From assembly GCF_030540775.2 (NCBI RefSeq), contig NZ_CP141266.1, forward strand, positions 4,389,001 to 4,453,000: a stretch of 64,000 nt of DNA, read 5' to 3'. The stretch's first letter is position 1; every line of letters starts with the position of its first letter. The notes under the pieces were generated by a model. The model saw nothing but the letters and a program-made list of their open reading frames with translations, searched no databases and was not told the DNA's origin. This stretch comes from Flavivirga abyssicola. GTDB taxonomy: Bacteria; Bacteroidota; Bacteroidia; Flavobacteriales; Flavobacteriaceae. The position numbers and the translations under genes are program-made. This document shows positions 1-9,341 of this stretch, piece by piece.

Positions 1-564
1 AAACCTTATGAAATAGACTTTAAGGACCATCAACTGATGCTAATTAATACTAATGTAAAGCATAGTTTATCTGATAGTGCCTATAACGACAGACGTTCTG
101 CTTGTGAAAGTATTGCCGAATTACTCGGAATTAAAGCATTAAGAGATGCTACTGAAACCGATTTAGAAACTATTAAAGACAAAGTGTTACCAGAAAATTA
201 TCAAAAAGCACTTTATGTTATTCAAGAAAACAATAGAGCTATAAAAGCCTCAAAAGCTATTGAAACTAATGACTTAGAAACACTAGGTGCTTTAATATTT
301 CAATCACATAATGGTTTACAACATCAATATAAAGTAAGCTGTGATGAATTAGATTTCTTAGTAGACCAGGCAAAAGCCAACGAACATGTTTTAGGAGCTA
401 GAATGATGGGTGGTGGTTTTGGTGGTTGTACCATTAATTTAGTTTCAAAAAGTGAAGCTAAAGCTTTTGGAGAAGCCGCATCTATAGCTTACAAAAATGA
501 ATTTGACAAAGCGTGTTCTGTTTACTTTATAAAATTATCTGAAGGCACACACTTAGTAAAATAA
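1..564 (+). CDS. galK: Galactokinase, C-terminal part (cut by window edge)
   Basis: The frame is open from base 1, so only the last ~187 codons of a usual ~380-390 are present. Galactokinase phosphorylates galactose to galactose-1-phosphate in the cytoplasmic Leloir pathway. The visible family mark is the glycine-rich loop MMGGGFGGCTI (bases ~403-435), the third motif of GHMP kinases, followed by a normal short C-terminal tail. galT starts 20 bp after the stop on the same strand, so the two are probably co-transcribed. The ATP-binding and sugar-binding N-terminal motifs lie outside the window. Another GHMP kinase is unlikely given the galT neighbour. Confidence 0.93.
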   Translation, partial: KPYEIDFKDHQLMLINTNVKHSLSDSAYNDRRSACESIAELLGIKALRDATETDLETIKDKVLPENYQKALYVIQENNRAIKASKAIETNDLETLGALIFQSHNGLQHQYKVSCDELDFLVDQAKANEHVLGARMMGGGFGGCTINLVSKSEAKAFGEAASIAYKNEFDKACSVYFIKLSEGTHLVK

Positions 565-584
565 CCAATTACAATTTATTTAAA

Positions 585-1607
585 ATGAAGAATACAGATT
601 TACAAGACTATTCGCATAAGCGGTTAAATATACTTACAGGCGAATGGGTTTTAGTATCACCACATCGGGCAAAACGACCATGGCAAGGACAAAATGAAGC
701 CGTATCAAATGACGCTAGACCTGCGTACGATGAAACCTGTTATCTATGTGCAGGGAATACCAGAATTAACGGAGAAATCAATCCAAAATATCAAGACGTA
801 TTTGTGTTTACTAACGATTTTGCTGCCTTACAAAAAGATTCTAAATCTTTTTCTGTAGAAGATGGTTTGCTAGTCGCCGAAAGCGAAACAGGTATATGCA
901 AAGTGATTTGTTTTAGTCCAGATCACTCAAAAAGTTTAGCAGACATGGATGTTAAAGACATTCAAAAAGTGGTTTTCGCATGGCAAAAAGAATTCAAAGA
1001 ACTGTCTGAAAACCCAAACATTAATTACGTCCAAATATTTGAAAACAAAGGAGCCGTAATGGGGTGTAGCAATCCACATCCGCATGGACAAATCTGGAGT
1101 CAATCTACACTTCCTAATGAAGTTGACAAAAAAAATACGCAGCAACTAGCCTATTATACCAAAAATAACTCCAGCCTTTTAGGTGATTATCTAGCACAAG
1201 AATTAGAAAAGCAAGAACGTATTATTTTTGAAAATGATAGTTTTGTAGTTTTAATACCCTTTTGGGCTGTATGGCCATTTGAAACCATGATTGTGCCTAA
1301 AAAACAACAAGCTACTATTTTAGAATTAAATGAGGCTGAAGCATTACAATATGCCGAAGCTATTTCTGTGTTAACAAAAGCATACGATAAATTATTTAAT
1401 ACATCGTTCCCCTACTCTAGTGGTATACATCAAGCTCCAACGGATGGAGAGGAAAATAAGCACTGGCATTGGCACATGAGTTTTTATCCGCCATTATTAA
1501 GAAGTGCTACGGTTAAGAAATTTATGGTAGGCTATGAAATGTTTGGTTCTCCGCAACGTGATATCACTGCTGAAATTGCAGCAAGAATGATACGTGAACT
1601 GATTTAA
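585..1607 (+). CDS. galT: Galactose-1-phosphate uridylyltransferase (UDP-glucose--hexose-1-phosphate)
   Basis: 340 residues, the normal length. It exchanges UMP between UDP-glucose and galactose-1-phosphate, the second Leloir step. The active-site motif NPHPHGQIW holds His165-Pro-His167, and His167 corresponds to the uridylylated nucleophile. Cys52, Cys55 and His114 match the zinc site of the family, and HWHWHMSFYPP near residue 300 matches the second metal/substrate segment. It follows galK by 20 bp and is closed by a strong hairpin terminator (1636-1665), so galKT ends here. No regulator of galactose use is visible in the window. Confidence 0.96.
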   Translation: MKNTDLQDYSHKRLNILTGEWVLVSPHRAKRPWQGQNEAVSNDARPAYDETCYLCAGNTRINGEINPKYQDVFVFTNDFAALQKDSKSFSVEDGLLVAESETGICKVICFSPDHSKSLADMDVKDIQKVVFAWQKEFKELSENPNINYVQIFENKGAVMGCSNPHPHGQIWSQSTLPNEVDKKNTQQLAYYTKNNSSLLGDYLAQELEKQERIIFENDSFVVLIPFWAVWPFETMIVPKKQQATILELNEAEALQYAEAISVLTKAYDKLFNTSFPYSSGIHQAPTDGEENKHWHWHMSFYPPLLRSATVKKFMVGYEMFGSPQRDITAEIAARMIRELI

Positions 1608-1635
1608 CGATTATTTTTAATAGCAAATAATATTT

Positions 1636-1665
1636 AAAAACCTGATGCTACGCATCAGGTTTTTA
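1636..1665 (+). terminator. Intrinsic terminator after galT
   Basis: An 11-bp-class stem built from AACCTGATGC and GCATCAGGTT around a 3-base loop, followed by a T-rich tract, starting 29 bases after the galT stop. This is a textbook rho-independent terminator closing the galKT unit. Confidence 0.9.
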
Positions 1666-1757
1666 TTTTAATAATTTATTGGGTTACATACTAATTTCTG
1701 TTTTCAAAAGTTATATTTTAGCCAATAATTGGTATTCTAAATCATCTTTATTTAACA

Positions 1758-3323
1758 ATGAAACGCTACTTATATTTTAGCCTTACTGTATTTTTTTTAA
1801 TATTCTGGAGTTCTTGCCGTAAAGATTTTGAATTTTCCCCTAGTACTGGTAATCTTGAATTTTCAAAAGACACGGTGTATCTAGATACCATTTTTACTAA
1901 TATTGGCTCTAGCACCTATAACTTAAAAGTATACAATAGAAGTAACGAAGATATTTCTATACCCTCTCTAAGATTAGCATTAGGTGAAAACTCTAACTAC
2001 AGACTAAATGTAGATGGTCTTGCTGGTAAAATTTTTGAAGATGTACAAATATTAGCCAAAGACAGCCTATTTATCTTTGTAGAATCAACCATAGATATTA
2101 ATAATTTCCCAAATCCAAACGGAAACTTTCTATATACCGATCAAATTGAATTTGATGCCGATGCCAATCTTCAAAAAGTAGAACTTGTTACCTTAGTGCA
2201 AGATGCAGTCTTTATTTACCCTAATCGAGATAATACAACTAAAGTTATAGAAACATTAATACTTGATATAGGTGGCGAAACGGTTGAAACCGAATTGCAA
2301 GGACGCGAATTATTACCAACAGAACTTACTTTTACAAATGAAAAACCCTATGTTATTTATGGTTTTGCAACCGTACCAAATGGAGAAACTCTAACCATTA
2401 ATGCTGGAGCTAGACTACATTTTCATAATAACTCGGGAATCATCGTGTCTAATAATGCCTCATTACAAGTTAATGGTTTGCATAGTAACAATCAGGATTT
2501 ATTAGAAAATGAAGTTATCTTTGAAGGAGATCGCTTAGAGCCTAATTTATCAGATGTTCCTGGACAATGGGGGACCATTTGGTTATTAGATGGTAGCATT
2601 AATAATTCAATAAACTATGCCACCATTAAAAACGCATCCGTTGGTATTCTATGTGATGGTAGCCCTAATGCTATTTCAGAGGTGCTTACTATATCCAATT
2701 CGCAAATTTACAATTCTAGTAATTTTGGTATTCTAGGAAGAAATACCTCTATTTCTGGAGAAAACATCATTATTAATAATACGGGACAATCATCTTTTGC
2801 TGGTACATTAGGGGGCAGATATAATTTTACGCACAGTACAATTGCAAACTATTGGAATAACGGATCTAGGCAATTCCCTTCTGTTTTGCTTAATAATTTT
2901 GTTTTAGATGAAGACAACAATGCTACAATAGCCAATTTAGCAGAAGCCAACTTTAATAATTGTATCATTTACGGAAATAATAATCCGGAAATTCTACTTG
3001 ATGAAATCGAAGATAATGCTGTTGTATTTAATTTTAAATTCACCAATTGCTTAATTCGTTTTGAAGATAGGAATAATAACTTTACTGGGCCTAACTATGA
3101 TTTAAATGATACGAGTCATTATGAAGGAAATATTTTCAATGAAACCCCCGATTTTCTTGACCCATCACTAAACAAATTGATCATAGGTAACGAATCCGCA
3201 GGCAATAATCAAGGACTCCCTGTTTTTGCTACTCAAGTGCCTTTAGATATTTTAAATGTAAATAGAACAACATCTCCTGATTTAGGGGCCTATCAGCATA
3301 TAACTTTTCCTGAGGAAAACTAA
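1758..3323 (+). CDS. Lipoprotein with N-terminal beta-sandwich-like region and right-handed beta-helix
   Basis: 521 residues. A hydrophobic signal peptide ends in the lipobox WSSC, so Cys20 would be acylated. Residues ~25-130 are beta-rich and look like an Ig-like region. From ~200 onwards the text is Asn/Ile-rich with repeated short strands and turns (for example LTINAGARLHFHNNSGI), typical of a right-handed parallel beta-helix as in pectate-lyase-like and adhesin proteins. No catalytic motif was recognised. It stands alone between the galT terminator and the SEFIR gene. A surface or periplasm-facing anchoring role is inference; the family is common in Flavobacteriia but, to my knowledge, has no assigned function. 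Confidence 0.8.
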   Translation: MKRYLYFSLTVFFLIFWSSCRKDFEFSPSTGNLEFSKDTVYLDTIFTNIGSSTYNLKVYNRSNEDISIPSLRLALGENSNYRLNVDGLAGKIFEDVQILAKDSLFIFVESTIDINNFPNPNGNFLYTDQIEFDADANLQKVELVTLVQDAVFIYPNRDNTTKVIETLILDIGGETVETELQGRELLPTELTFTNEKPYVIYGFATVPNGETLTINAGARLHFHNNSGIIVSNNASLQVNGLHSNNQDLLENEVIFEGDRLEPNLSDVPGQWGTIWLLDGSINNSINYATIKNASVGILCDGSPNAISEVLTISNSQIYNSSNFGILGRNTSISGENIIINNTGQSSFAGTLGGRYNFTHSTIANYWNNGSRQFPSVLLNNFVLDEDNNATIANLAEANFNNCIIYGNNNPEILLDEIEDNAVVFNFKFTNCLIRFEDRNNNFTGPNYDLNDTSHYEGNIFNETPDFLDPSLNKLIIGNESAGNNQGLPVFATQVPLDILNVNRTTSPDLGAYQHITFPEEN

Positions 3324-3436
3324 TTTTAAATGCCTTATTAGTCTTTTTACCAGGCTAGTTATGAACAGACTTGATTTTGTAAAAAAATTCAACTAACTTC
3401 GTTTAACAGTCAATAAAGTTCATTGAAACGTAACTT

Positions 3437-3444
3437 TATCTTTG
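3437..3444 (+). promoter_or_regulatory. Candidate -7 box of the SEFIR gene
   Basis: TATCTTTG matches the Bacteroidota -7 consensus TAnnTTTG, 23 bases before the ATG. A good -33 TTG at the usual ~19-21 bp spacing is not evident. Confidence 0.4.
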
Positions 3445-3467
3445 CATTGTAGCCAATTTTTAAACCT

Positions 3468-4493
3468 ATGAATGAAAATAACAGGAAAAGAGTATTTGTC
3501 TCATACTCATGGGATAATCAAGAACATCAAGAATGGGTTTTAAATTTATCGAAAGAGTTAATGAAAAAATTTGGTGTAGATATAATACTAGATCAATTTG
3601 AATTAAGTGCTGGGAAAGATTTGACTTATTTTATGGAAAGTTCAATTGAAAAAGCAGATAAAGTTTTAGTAATACTAACACCAAACTACAAGTTAAAAGC
3701 TGAAAACAGAAGTAAGGGAGTTGGATATGAAACTTCAATGATCTCTCAAGAAATTTTTCAATCACCAATATCCACGGTTAAATTTATACCAATCCTTAGA
3801 GAAGGTAGTTTAGCTACCTCGACTCCTAAATTTCTAAAATCAAAAATTTATCATGAAATGGTTGATGACAGTAAGTACATAAATAAACTTTATGAATTGT
3901 CTCAAATAATTTATGACAAACCATTAATAGAGAAGCCAGAACTTGGAGAAATACCTGATTTTAAAGACAAAAAAATTGATCCAATAATTGACATTGCAAT
4001 TGCTGTATCAAATGAAGAAAAATTAAATAATGAGATTGATTCAATTATGGAATCATTCCAAGGTGCTTCTCTTTTTAAAGATGAGATTGAAAAATTAAAA
4101 TTAATGTTGAATGAGAAAATAAAACTATACAGAACAAGTACAGCATTACCTTTCAATCATCAATTAAATAATAGAGACTCCTATGTTATTAGTGTTTTAA
4201 AATATTCAGTCAGTTTTTATTGGAATTTGCCCTTTTCAAATACAGTTATGGATTCAGAATTAGTAGTTAGATACTGGAATGGTGTTATACATCTTGAAAG
4301 AGGTCATTATTTTCCTGGACGTGAACCAAAAGTCGTAAAAGAAACTATCTATTCATTAGATATGGATTACAGCAAAAACTTATTATGGCATAATCAAAAA
4401 CAAAAAATGACTACCTCTGAGATAGTACAACAAGCATTTCTTTATCTGATTGAGAATGTACAAAAAGAGAAAAGTAAGAAATTTAGGAGTTAA
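3468..4493 (+). CDS. SEFIR/TIR-domain protein with uncharacterised C-terminal region
   Basis: 341 residues. The first ~150 form a SEFIR-type member of the TIR superfamily: VFVSYSWD at residues 9-16, GVDIILDQFEL at ~36-46, VLVILTPNY at 66-74 and RSKGVGYE ending at Glu88, the position expected for the acidic residue of TIR-like NADase sites. The C-terminal ~190 residues carry no motif I recognise; they contain a predicted helical segment (~185-225) and a more structured end. There is no signal peptide or membrane segment. Stand-alone bacterial SEFIR/TIR proteins are often linked to anti-phage or inter-bacterial conflict by NAD cleavage; that role here is inference. The gene is a single unit followed at once by an unusual folded repeat (4497-4626), which suggests mobility. 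Confidence 0.8.
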   Translation: MNENNRKRVFVSYSWDNQEHQEWVLNLSKELMKKFGVDIILDQFELSAGKDLTYFMESSIEKADKVLVILTPNYKLKAENRSKGVGYETSMISQEIFQSPISTVKFIPILREGSLATSTPKFLKSKIYHEMVDDSKYINKLYELSQIIYDKPLIEKPELGEIPDFKDKKIDPIIDIAIAVSNEEKLNNEIDSIMESFQGASLFKDEIEKLKLMLNEKIKLYRTSTALPFNHQLNNRDSYVISVLKYSVSFYWNLPFSNTVMDSELVVRYWNGVIHLERGHYFPGREPKVVKETIYSLDMDYSKNLLWHNQKQKMTTSEIVQQAFLYLIENVQKEKSKKFRS

Positions 4494-4496
4494 ACT

Positions 4497-4626
4497 GGCC
4501 ACAACAACGTGTCAATTGCTGGTTCTGTTTGTACTCGGAAAATCCTACGGATTTTCTTCTGGTTTGTTTTCTTTTGCTAACTTAGTTCCAGCCAACGCAA
4601 CTAACCATACGCAAACGCGTTAAACA
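4497..4626. repeat. Folded intergenic repeat, attC-like
   Basis: About 130 bases directly after the SEFIR stop that can fold as one long imperfect cruciform. Outer partners are AACGTGT (~4507-4513) with ACGCGTT (~4615-4621); a middle pair is GCTGG (4518-4522) with CCAGC (4588-4592); a perfect inner hairpin is GAAAATCC (4538-4545) with GGATTTTC (4549-4556) around TAC. The right end reads GTTAAAC, which fits the integron R' consensus GTTRRRY. I recall similar sequences recurring after single genes in Bacteroidota genomes, but could not check this. No integrase gene is present in the window. Confidence 0.5.
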
Positions 4627-4672
4627 AACATCTAAAAATATTTGATAACACTTAATTTACATATCAAAAACA

Positions 4673-4699
4673 AAAAATCCTGCATAAAGCAGGATTTTT
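4673..4699. terminator. Bidirectional hairpin terminator between SEFIR gene and glyA
   Basis: AAAAATCCTGC and GCAGGATTTTT form an 11-bp perfect stem with a 5-base loop. The A and T ends give a T-run in both directions. It lies 21 bases beyond the stop of glyA (minus strand) and can also stop plus-strand transcription coming from the SEFIR gene. Confidence 0.85.
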
Positions 4700-4720
4700 A
4701 ATTAACACCATATAAAAAGT

Positions 4721-5992
4721 TTAAACAAACAAAGGTTTATCCTTCATCATTGTATTAACTTTATCTTTTATAGCCTCTAAAACTGATTCATCTTCAAAAT
4801 TAGTGATCACTTCATCTATTAATTCTACAATGGCCAACATGTCGGCTTCTTTTAAACCACGGGTTGTAACAGCTGAAACACCTAAACGAATTCCAGATGT
4901 AACAAACGGTGACTTATCATCAAAAGGCACCATATTTTTATTTACCGTAATATCTGCTTTAACCAGAGCCTGCTCAGCATCTTTACCAGAAAGGTTTTTG
5001 TTACGCAAATCAATCAACATACAGTGATTATCGGTTCCACCAGAAATAATATTATAGCCTTTAGCAACCAAAGCATCAGCCATAGCTGCAGCATTACTTT
5101 TTACTTGCAATTGGTAGTTTAAAAAATCATCCGTTAACGCTTCTCCAAAAGCAATAGCTTTGGCAGCAATAACATGTTCTAAAGGACCGCCTTGATTTCC
5201 AGGAAAAACAGCAGAATCCAATAATGATGACATTTTACGTAAGTTTCCATTTTTTAAAGTAATTCCAAATGGATTATCAAAATCTTGCCCCATCATTATA
5301 ATACCTCCTCTAGGACCTCTTAAAGTCTTATGGGTGGTGGTTGTAACAATATGACAATGTGGTAACGGATCATTTAAAATCCCCTTAGCTATCAATCCTG
5401 CAGGATGTGATATATCTGCCATTAAAATAGCGCCAACACTATCAGCTATAGTTCTAAAACGTTTAAAATCAATATCGCGAGAGTATGCAGATGCACCAGC
5501 AATAATTAATTTTGGCTGCTCTTTAGTAGCTACCTCCTGAATTTTATCATAATTTAATATACCTGTCTCCTGCTCTACACCATAAAATACAGGATTATAA
5601 AGTTTACCAGAAAAATTTACTGGAGATCCATGAGTTAAATGTCCTCCGTGTGATAAATCGAAACCTAAAATTTTATCACCAGGTTTTAAACATGCATGAT
5701 ACACTGCTGTATTAGCCTGACTTCCAGAATGTGGTTGCACGTTTACATATGCAGCCCCAAATAATGCCTTCGCTCTATCAATAGCAATCTGTTCAACTTC
5801 ATCAACAACTTCACAACCGCCATAATACCTTTTCCCAGGGTACCCTTCAGCATATTTATTAGTTAATACAGAGCCCGCAGCTTCCATGACCTGGTCGCTT
5901 ACAAAGTTCTCTGACGCAATAAGCTCAATACCGTGTAATTGGCGTTCTTTTTCTGCTTGAATAAGTTCAAAAATTTGTTCGTCGCGTTGCAT
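4721..5992 (-). CDS. glyA: Serine hydroxymethyltransferase
   Basis: 423 residues, normal for the family. This cytoplasmic PLP enzyme converts serine and tetrahydrofolate to glycine and methylene-tetrahydrofolate, the main source of one-carbon units. The PLP lysine is Lys222 in [19 protein letters not shown] (~26-30), [13 protein letters not shown] (~48-59) and the DISHPAGL segment (~193-200) are all intact. It is a single gene bounded by a terminator at 4673-4699, with a candidate TATTTTTG -7 box at 6021-6028. It is divergent from fahA. Confidence 0.98.
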   Translation of the reverse strand: MQRDEQIFELIQAEKERQLHGIELIASENFVSDQVMEAAGSVLTNKYAEGYPGKRYYGGCEVVDEVEQIAIDRAKALFGAAYVNVQPHSGSQANTAVYHACLKPGDKILGFDLSHGGHLTHGSPVNFSGKLYNPVFYGVEQETGILNYDKIQEVATKEQPKLIIAGASAYSRDIDFKRFRTIADSVGAILMADISHPAGLIAKGILNDPLPHCHIVTTTTHKTLRGPRGGIIMMGQDFDNPFGITLKNGNLRKMSSLLDSAVFPGNQGGPLEHVIAAKAIAFGEALTDDFLNYQLQVKSNAAAMADALVAKGYNIISGGTDNHCMLIDLRNKNLSGKDAEQALVKADITVNKNMVPFDDKSPFVTSGIRLGVSAVTTRGLKEADMLAIVELIDEVITNFEDESVLEAIKDKVNTMMKDKPLFV

Positions 5993-6020
5993 AAAATTAA
6001 ATTATTGTTAAATATTTCGA

Positions 6021-6028
6021 CAAAAATA
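6021..6028 (-). promoter_or_regulatory. Candidate -7 box of glyA
   Basis: On the minus strand TATTTTTG matches TAnnTTTG about 30 bases before the glyA start. A TTG lies ~23 bp further upstream (6052-6054), slightly longer than usual spacing. Confidence 0.4.
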
Positions 6029-6152
6029 GGAAATAGAATAGTTAATAACATCAAAAAAGGTTTATTTACTGAGAAGTTTTTAACCATTTTATTAACGGTT
6101 ATGCTAAATCTATATTTTCATTCATTTTTTCATTTAAAATAAAAAAAATGTG

Positions 6153-6160
6153 TAGGTTTG
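6153..6160 (+). promoter_or_regulatory. Candidate -7 box of fahA
   Basis: TAGGTTTG matches TAnnTTTG 36 bases before the fahA ATG, in the divergent glyA-fahA spacer. No clear -33 TTG. Confidence 0.4.
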
Positions 6161-6196
6161 ATACGAATTTAATAAACTATAAATATATTTTAAGTT

Positions 6197-7489
6197 ATGC
6201 CATTATCAGCTAACAATCCAGATAGAAAGTCGTGGTTACACGTAGATAAAAATTCAGATTTTCCAATTCAGAATATTCCTTTCGGGGTTTTCTTAACTCG
6301 AGACGATATTATTACTATAGGAACTCGTATTGGTGATACCGCTATAGATCTGGGTGCCTTACATCAATTAGGGTATTTTAAAGGGATTCCTTTAACAGAA
6401 GATATTTTTCTTCAAGATACTTTAAATGATTTTATTGCAGATGGTAGAAAAACATGGCGTTCGGTACGCAACAGAATTGCAGATATTTTCGATTCAGAAA
6501 ACACGACGCTTAAAAACAACAAGAAACATAAAGAGATTGTATTATTTCGTTTAGATGAAATTGAAATGCAATTACCTGTACATATAGGAGATTATACAGA
6601 TTTCTATTCAAGTAAAGAGCATGCTACAAATGTAGGCACCATGTTTAGAGATCCTGATAATGCCTTATTACCAAACTGGCTACATATTCCTGTTGGGTAT
6701 CATGGTAGAAGTTCTTCCATTATTCCTTCTGGAATTCCAGTTCACAGACCTCAAGGACAAACATTGCCCGCAGATGCAAAAGCACCTGTTTTTGGCCCAA
6801 GTAAATTAGTCGATTTTGAATTAGAAATGGCGTTTATAACAACTGACGCTAATGATTTGGGAGAACCTATTCCTATAGAGGAAGCTGAAGAATATATTTT
6901 TGGACTCGTATTATTTAACGATTGGAGTGCTAGAGACATTCAAAAATGGGAATATGTTCCATTAGGACCATTTTTAGCGAAAAACTTTGCTTCTTCAATC
7001 TCTCCATGGATTGTAACACTTGATGCCTTAGAGCCTTACAGAGTTGAAGGGCCTAAAGCTATAAAACCACAATTAGACTACCTTAAATATAAAGGAAAGA
7101 AAAGCTTCGATATTAATTTAGAGGTATCCATTCAGCCTCAAGGTGCTAAAGAGACCGTAGTAAGTAAATCAAACTTTAAACATATGTACTGGAATATGGC
7201 ACAACAATTAACACATCATACTGTTAATGGTTGCCCTGTAAATTCTGGAGATATGATGGGAAGTGGTACTATTTCTGGTCCTACCCCAGGTTCTTATGGC
7301 TCCATGCTGGAACTTTCATGGCGAGGTGAAAAACCACTTAAAATGAATGATGGTTCGGAACGTAAGTTTATTAATGACCATGATACTGTTATTATGAGAG
7401 GATTTTGTGAAAAAGATGGAACACGCATTGGTTTTGGTGAAGTTTCTACGAAATTACTTCCAGTTTTTAATCCTAAAAAAATTAAATAA
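6197..7489 (+). CDS. fahA: Fumarylacetoacetase
   Basis: 430 residues, as usual for the eukaryote-like family. It hydrolyses fumarylacetoacetate to fumarate and acetoacetate, the last step of tyrosine/phenylalanine catabolism, in the cytoplasm. Metal and active-site segments are present: DYTDFYSS (metal Asp), DFELEMAF (two acidic ligands), NDWSARDIQKWEY and GSGTISGP. HVPVGYHGRSSSI-like sequence is also conserved. The other tyrosine-degradation genes (hppD, hmgA) are not in the window, so it is a detached single gene here. Start chosen at the first ATG, in line with the family N-terminus. Confidence 0.97.
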   Translation: MPLSANNPDRKSWLHVDKNSDFPIQNIPFGVFLTRDDIITIGTRIGDTAIDLGALHQLGYFKGIPLTEDIFLQDTLNDFIADGRKTWRSVRNRIADIFDSENTTLKNNKKHKEIVLFRLDEIEMQLPVHIGDYTDFYSSKEHATNVGTMFRDPDNALLPNWLHIPVGYHGRSSSIIPSGIPVHRPQGQTLPADAKAPVFGPSKLVDFELEMAFITTDANDLGEPIPIEEAEEYIFGLVLFNDWSARDIQKWEYVPLGPFLAKNFASSISPWIVTLDALEPYRVEGPKAIKPQLDYLKYKGKKSFDINLEVSIQPQGAKETVVSKSNFKHMYWNMAQQLTHHTVNGCPVNSGDMMGSGTISGPTPGSYGSMLELSWRGEKPLKMNDGSERKFINDHDTVIMRGFCEKDGTRIGFGEVSTKLLPVFNPKKIK

Positions 7490-7959
7490 GTAATCACAAT
7501 TATTACTTACAACCGACTAATATTCAGGAAAATGTCTCCTCGAGCGCAGTCCGAGAGGTTCTTAAATGACTACAAATTTCAATAGGTCTCGACTTTAGTT
7601 TATACTGAGTACTTCGACTGCGCTCAGTATAAACTATAGCCGAAGTACTCGACCAGACAACACATTAAACAACTAAAAATCAAAATGTTACAAAAAATAT
7701 TACATCGAACTCACGTTATTTAACGTAAATCTTGTGCAAGAGCTCAAGATGTCACTTCGAGTTAAATTCTGGAAGAATTTAGTATCGAGAAGCTTTTTTG
7801 TATAAATTTTATTTTTTTTAATACAATTCATAATAAAAAAACTTACAATATAAATAATTCAAATTCATTTAAACGTATTTATTGGTATTTTATCTGATTT
7901 TTTAGTATTTTGGCACAACTATTGGGTTAGTGCCCTAAGTAACCAATAAGATCCAATCT
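7490..7959. other. Intergenic stretch with repeat remnants, no gene
   Basis: 470 bases between fahA and the next lipoprotein gene. It holds a partial copy of the MITE-like repeat (7533-7717) and a second short motif (7750-7795) of the kind seen in flavobacterial spacers. The last ~100 bases are plain AT-rich promoter sequence: a TTG at 7882-7884 and an imperfect TAGTATTTTG at ~7903-7912. Confidence 0.6.
7533..7717. repeat. Partial copy of the MITE-like spacer repeat (copy C)
   Basis: It shares with copies A and B the core GAGCGCAGTC, the palindromic TAGTTTATACTGAG / CTCAGTATAAACTA stem and the right terminus GAACTCACGTT (7707-7717). The left terminus AACGTGAGTTC is missing, so this copy is truncated or diverged. 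Confidence 0.7.
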
Positions 7960-9141
7960 ATGAAAAAACTACTACTTTTTACAATAAGTCTTTTTGTACT
8001 TATGTCTTGTGGCGGAAAAAAACAAGTAGAAGCTGCAGTAAATTCAGGCAACTATGATCAAGCCATTACGACTGCCTTAAATAAGCTTAGAACAAATAAA
8101 AACAAAAAACGTAAATTCGATTACGTTTTAATGTTACAAGACGCTTATCACAAAGCCGCAGAACGTGACTTAAACAGTATAGAGCATTTAAAAAAGGATA
8201 AGAACCCTGAACTTTATAGAGAAATTTATGAGCTTTATATGGACTTAAATGCGCGTCAGGAAGCTATCAAACCTATTTTGCCATTAAATATAAATGGCAG
8301 AAATGTTTCTTTTAATTTCAGCGATTATAGTAATGACATCGTACAATCTCGCGAAACTGTTTCCAATTATTTATATGAAAAGGGATTGGATTTATTAGAA
8401 TTAGAAGATAAAGCACAAATTAGAGAAGCTTATAACGTTTTAAATTATGTTGAATCTATTAATCCTAATTATGAACTGACAAGGGATTTAATGAAAGAGG
8501 CTCATGAACGTGGAACGGCGTATGTAAGTGTAACAATTGAAAATAGTACCAATCAAATTATTCCGCAACGTTTAGAAGAGGATTTATTAAACTTTGACAC
8601 TTATGGATTAAATCAATTCTGGACTGTATATCATGCACAACCCAATAAGGAAATTGCATATGATTACGCCATGCAGTTACATTTAAAACAAATTAATATT
8701 TCACCAGAGCATATTAAAGAACGTGAGTATATAAGAGAAAAAGAAATCGTAGACGGCTGGAAATATGAATTGGATAGCAAAGGTAACGTTGTAAAAGATA
8801 GTTTGGGTAACGATATTAAGATTGATAAAATAGTTAAGGTAAAAGCGCGCTATAATGAATTTACTCAAATAAAATCAACACAAGTTATTGCTGATGTCCT
8901 CTATTTGGATATAAAAACTAAGCAACTGTTAGATACTTTCACTATTGACAGTGAGTTTATTTTCGAAAACCTCTTTGCCAGAATACGAGGCGATAAGAGA
9001 GCCTTAAACTCAGAAGACAGAAGAATATTAAATAATAGAAGAGTCCCCTTCCCAAGTAATGAACAAATGGTCTATGATACTGGAGAAGACCTAAAGCTAA
9101 AACTAAAAAACATTATTAGCTCTTATAGAGTTAAAGTTTAA
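7960..9141 (+). CDS. Conserved flavobacterial lipoprotein of unknown function
   Basis: 393 residues. The signal peptide ends in the lipobox LMSC, giving acylated Cys17. The mature part begins with a helical, charged region (~20-110) that reads like tetratricopeptide-type helices (NYDQAITTALNKLRTNKNKK), then becomes mixed alpha/beta with many Lys/Glu. No enzyme motif was seen. It is a single-gene unit between repeat-rich spacers. I recognise the style as a widespread Flavobacteriaceae lipoprotein but know no function for it. Confidence 0.8.
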   Translation: MKKLLLFTISLFVLMSCGGKKQVEAAVNSGNYDQAITTALNKLRTNKNKKRKFDYVLMLQDAYHKAAERDLNSIEHLKKDKNPELYREIYELYMDLNARQEAIKPILPLNINGRNVSFNFSDYSNDIVQSRETVSNYLYEKGLDLLELEDKAQIREAYNVLNYVESINPNYELTRDLMKEAHERGTAYVSVTIENSTNQIIPQRLEEDLLNFDTYGLNQFWTVYHAQPNKEIAYDYAMQLHLKQINISPEHIKEREYIREKEIVDGWKYELDSKGNVVKDSLGNDIKIDKIVKVKARYNEFTQIKSTQVIADVLYLDIKTKQLLDTFTIDSEFIFENLFARIRGDKRALNSEDRRILNNRRVPFPSNEQMVYDTGEDLKLKLKNIISSYRVKV

Positions 9142-9159
9142 CTAAAAGGTCTAAAAAGT

Positions 9160-9291
9160 GTCATTCTGAATATTACCGAGAAACAAAATATATTTTGTTT
9201 AGAAGGTATCAGGGAAGCTGTGAAAAATCTCTTTAAAATACATGTATCTGATTGTGAATAAAATAAGATTCTTCGCGTTGCTCTGAATGAC
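9160..9291. repeat. Spacer repeat with GTCATTC / GAATGAC ends
   Basis: A 132-base element starting GTCATTCTGA and ending TCTGAATGAC, so its ends are short inverted repeats. It contains an inner ACAAAATATATTTTGT palindrome also present in the element at 49940-50078. This is the common non-coding repeat type of flavobacterial spacers. Confidence 0.6.
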
Positions 9292-9341
9292 AAAAAATAT
9301 TACTTTTTAGGCTCTTAGTTTTCTATTTAAAGCGTCTACAA

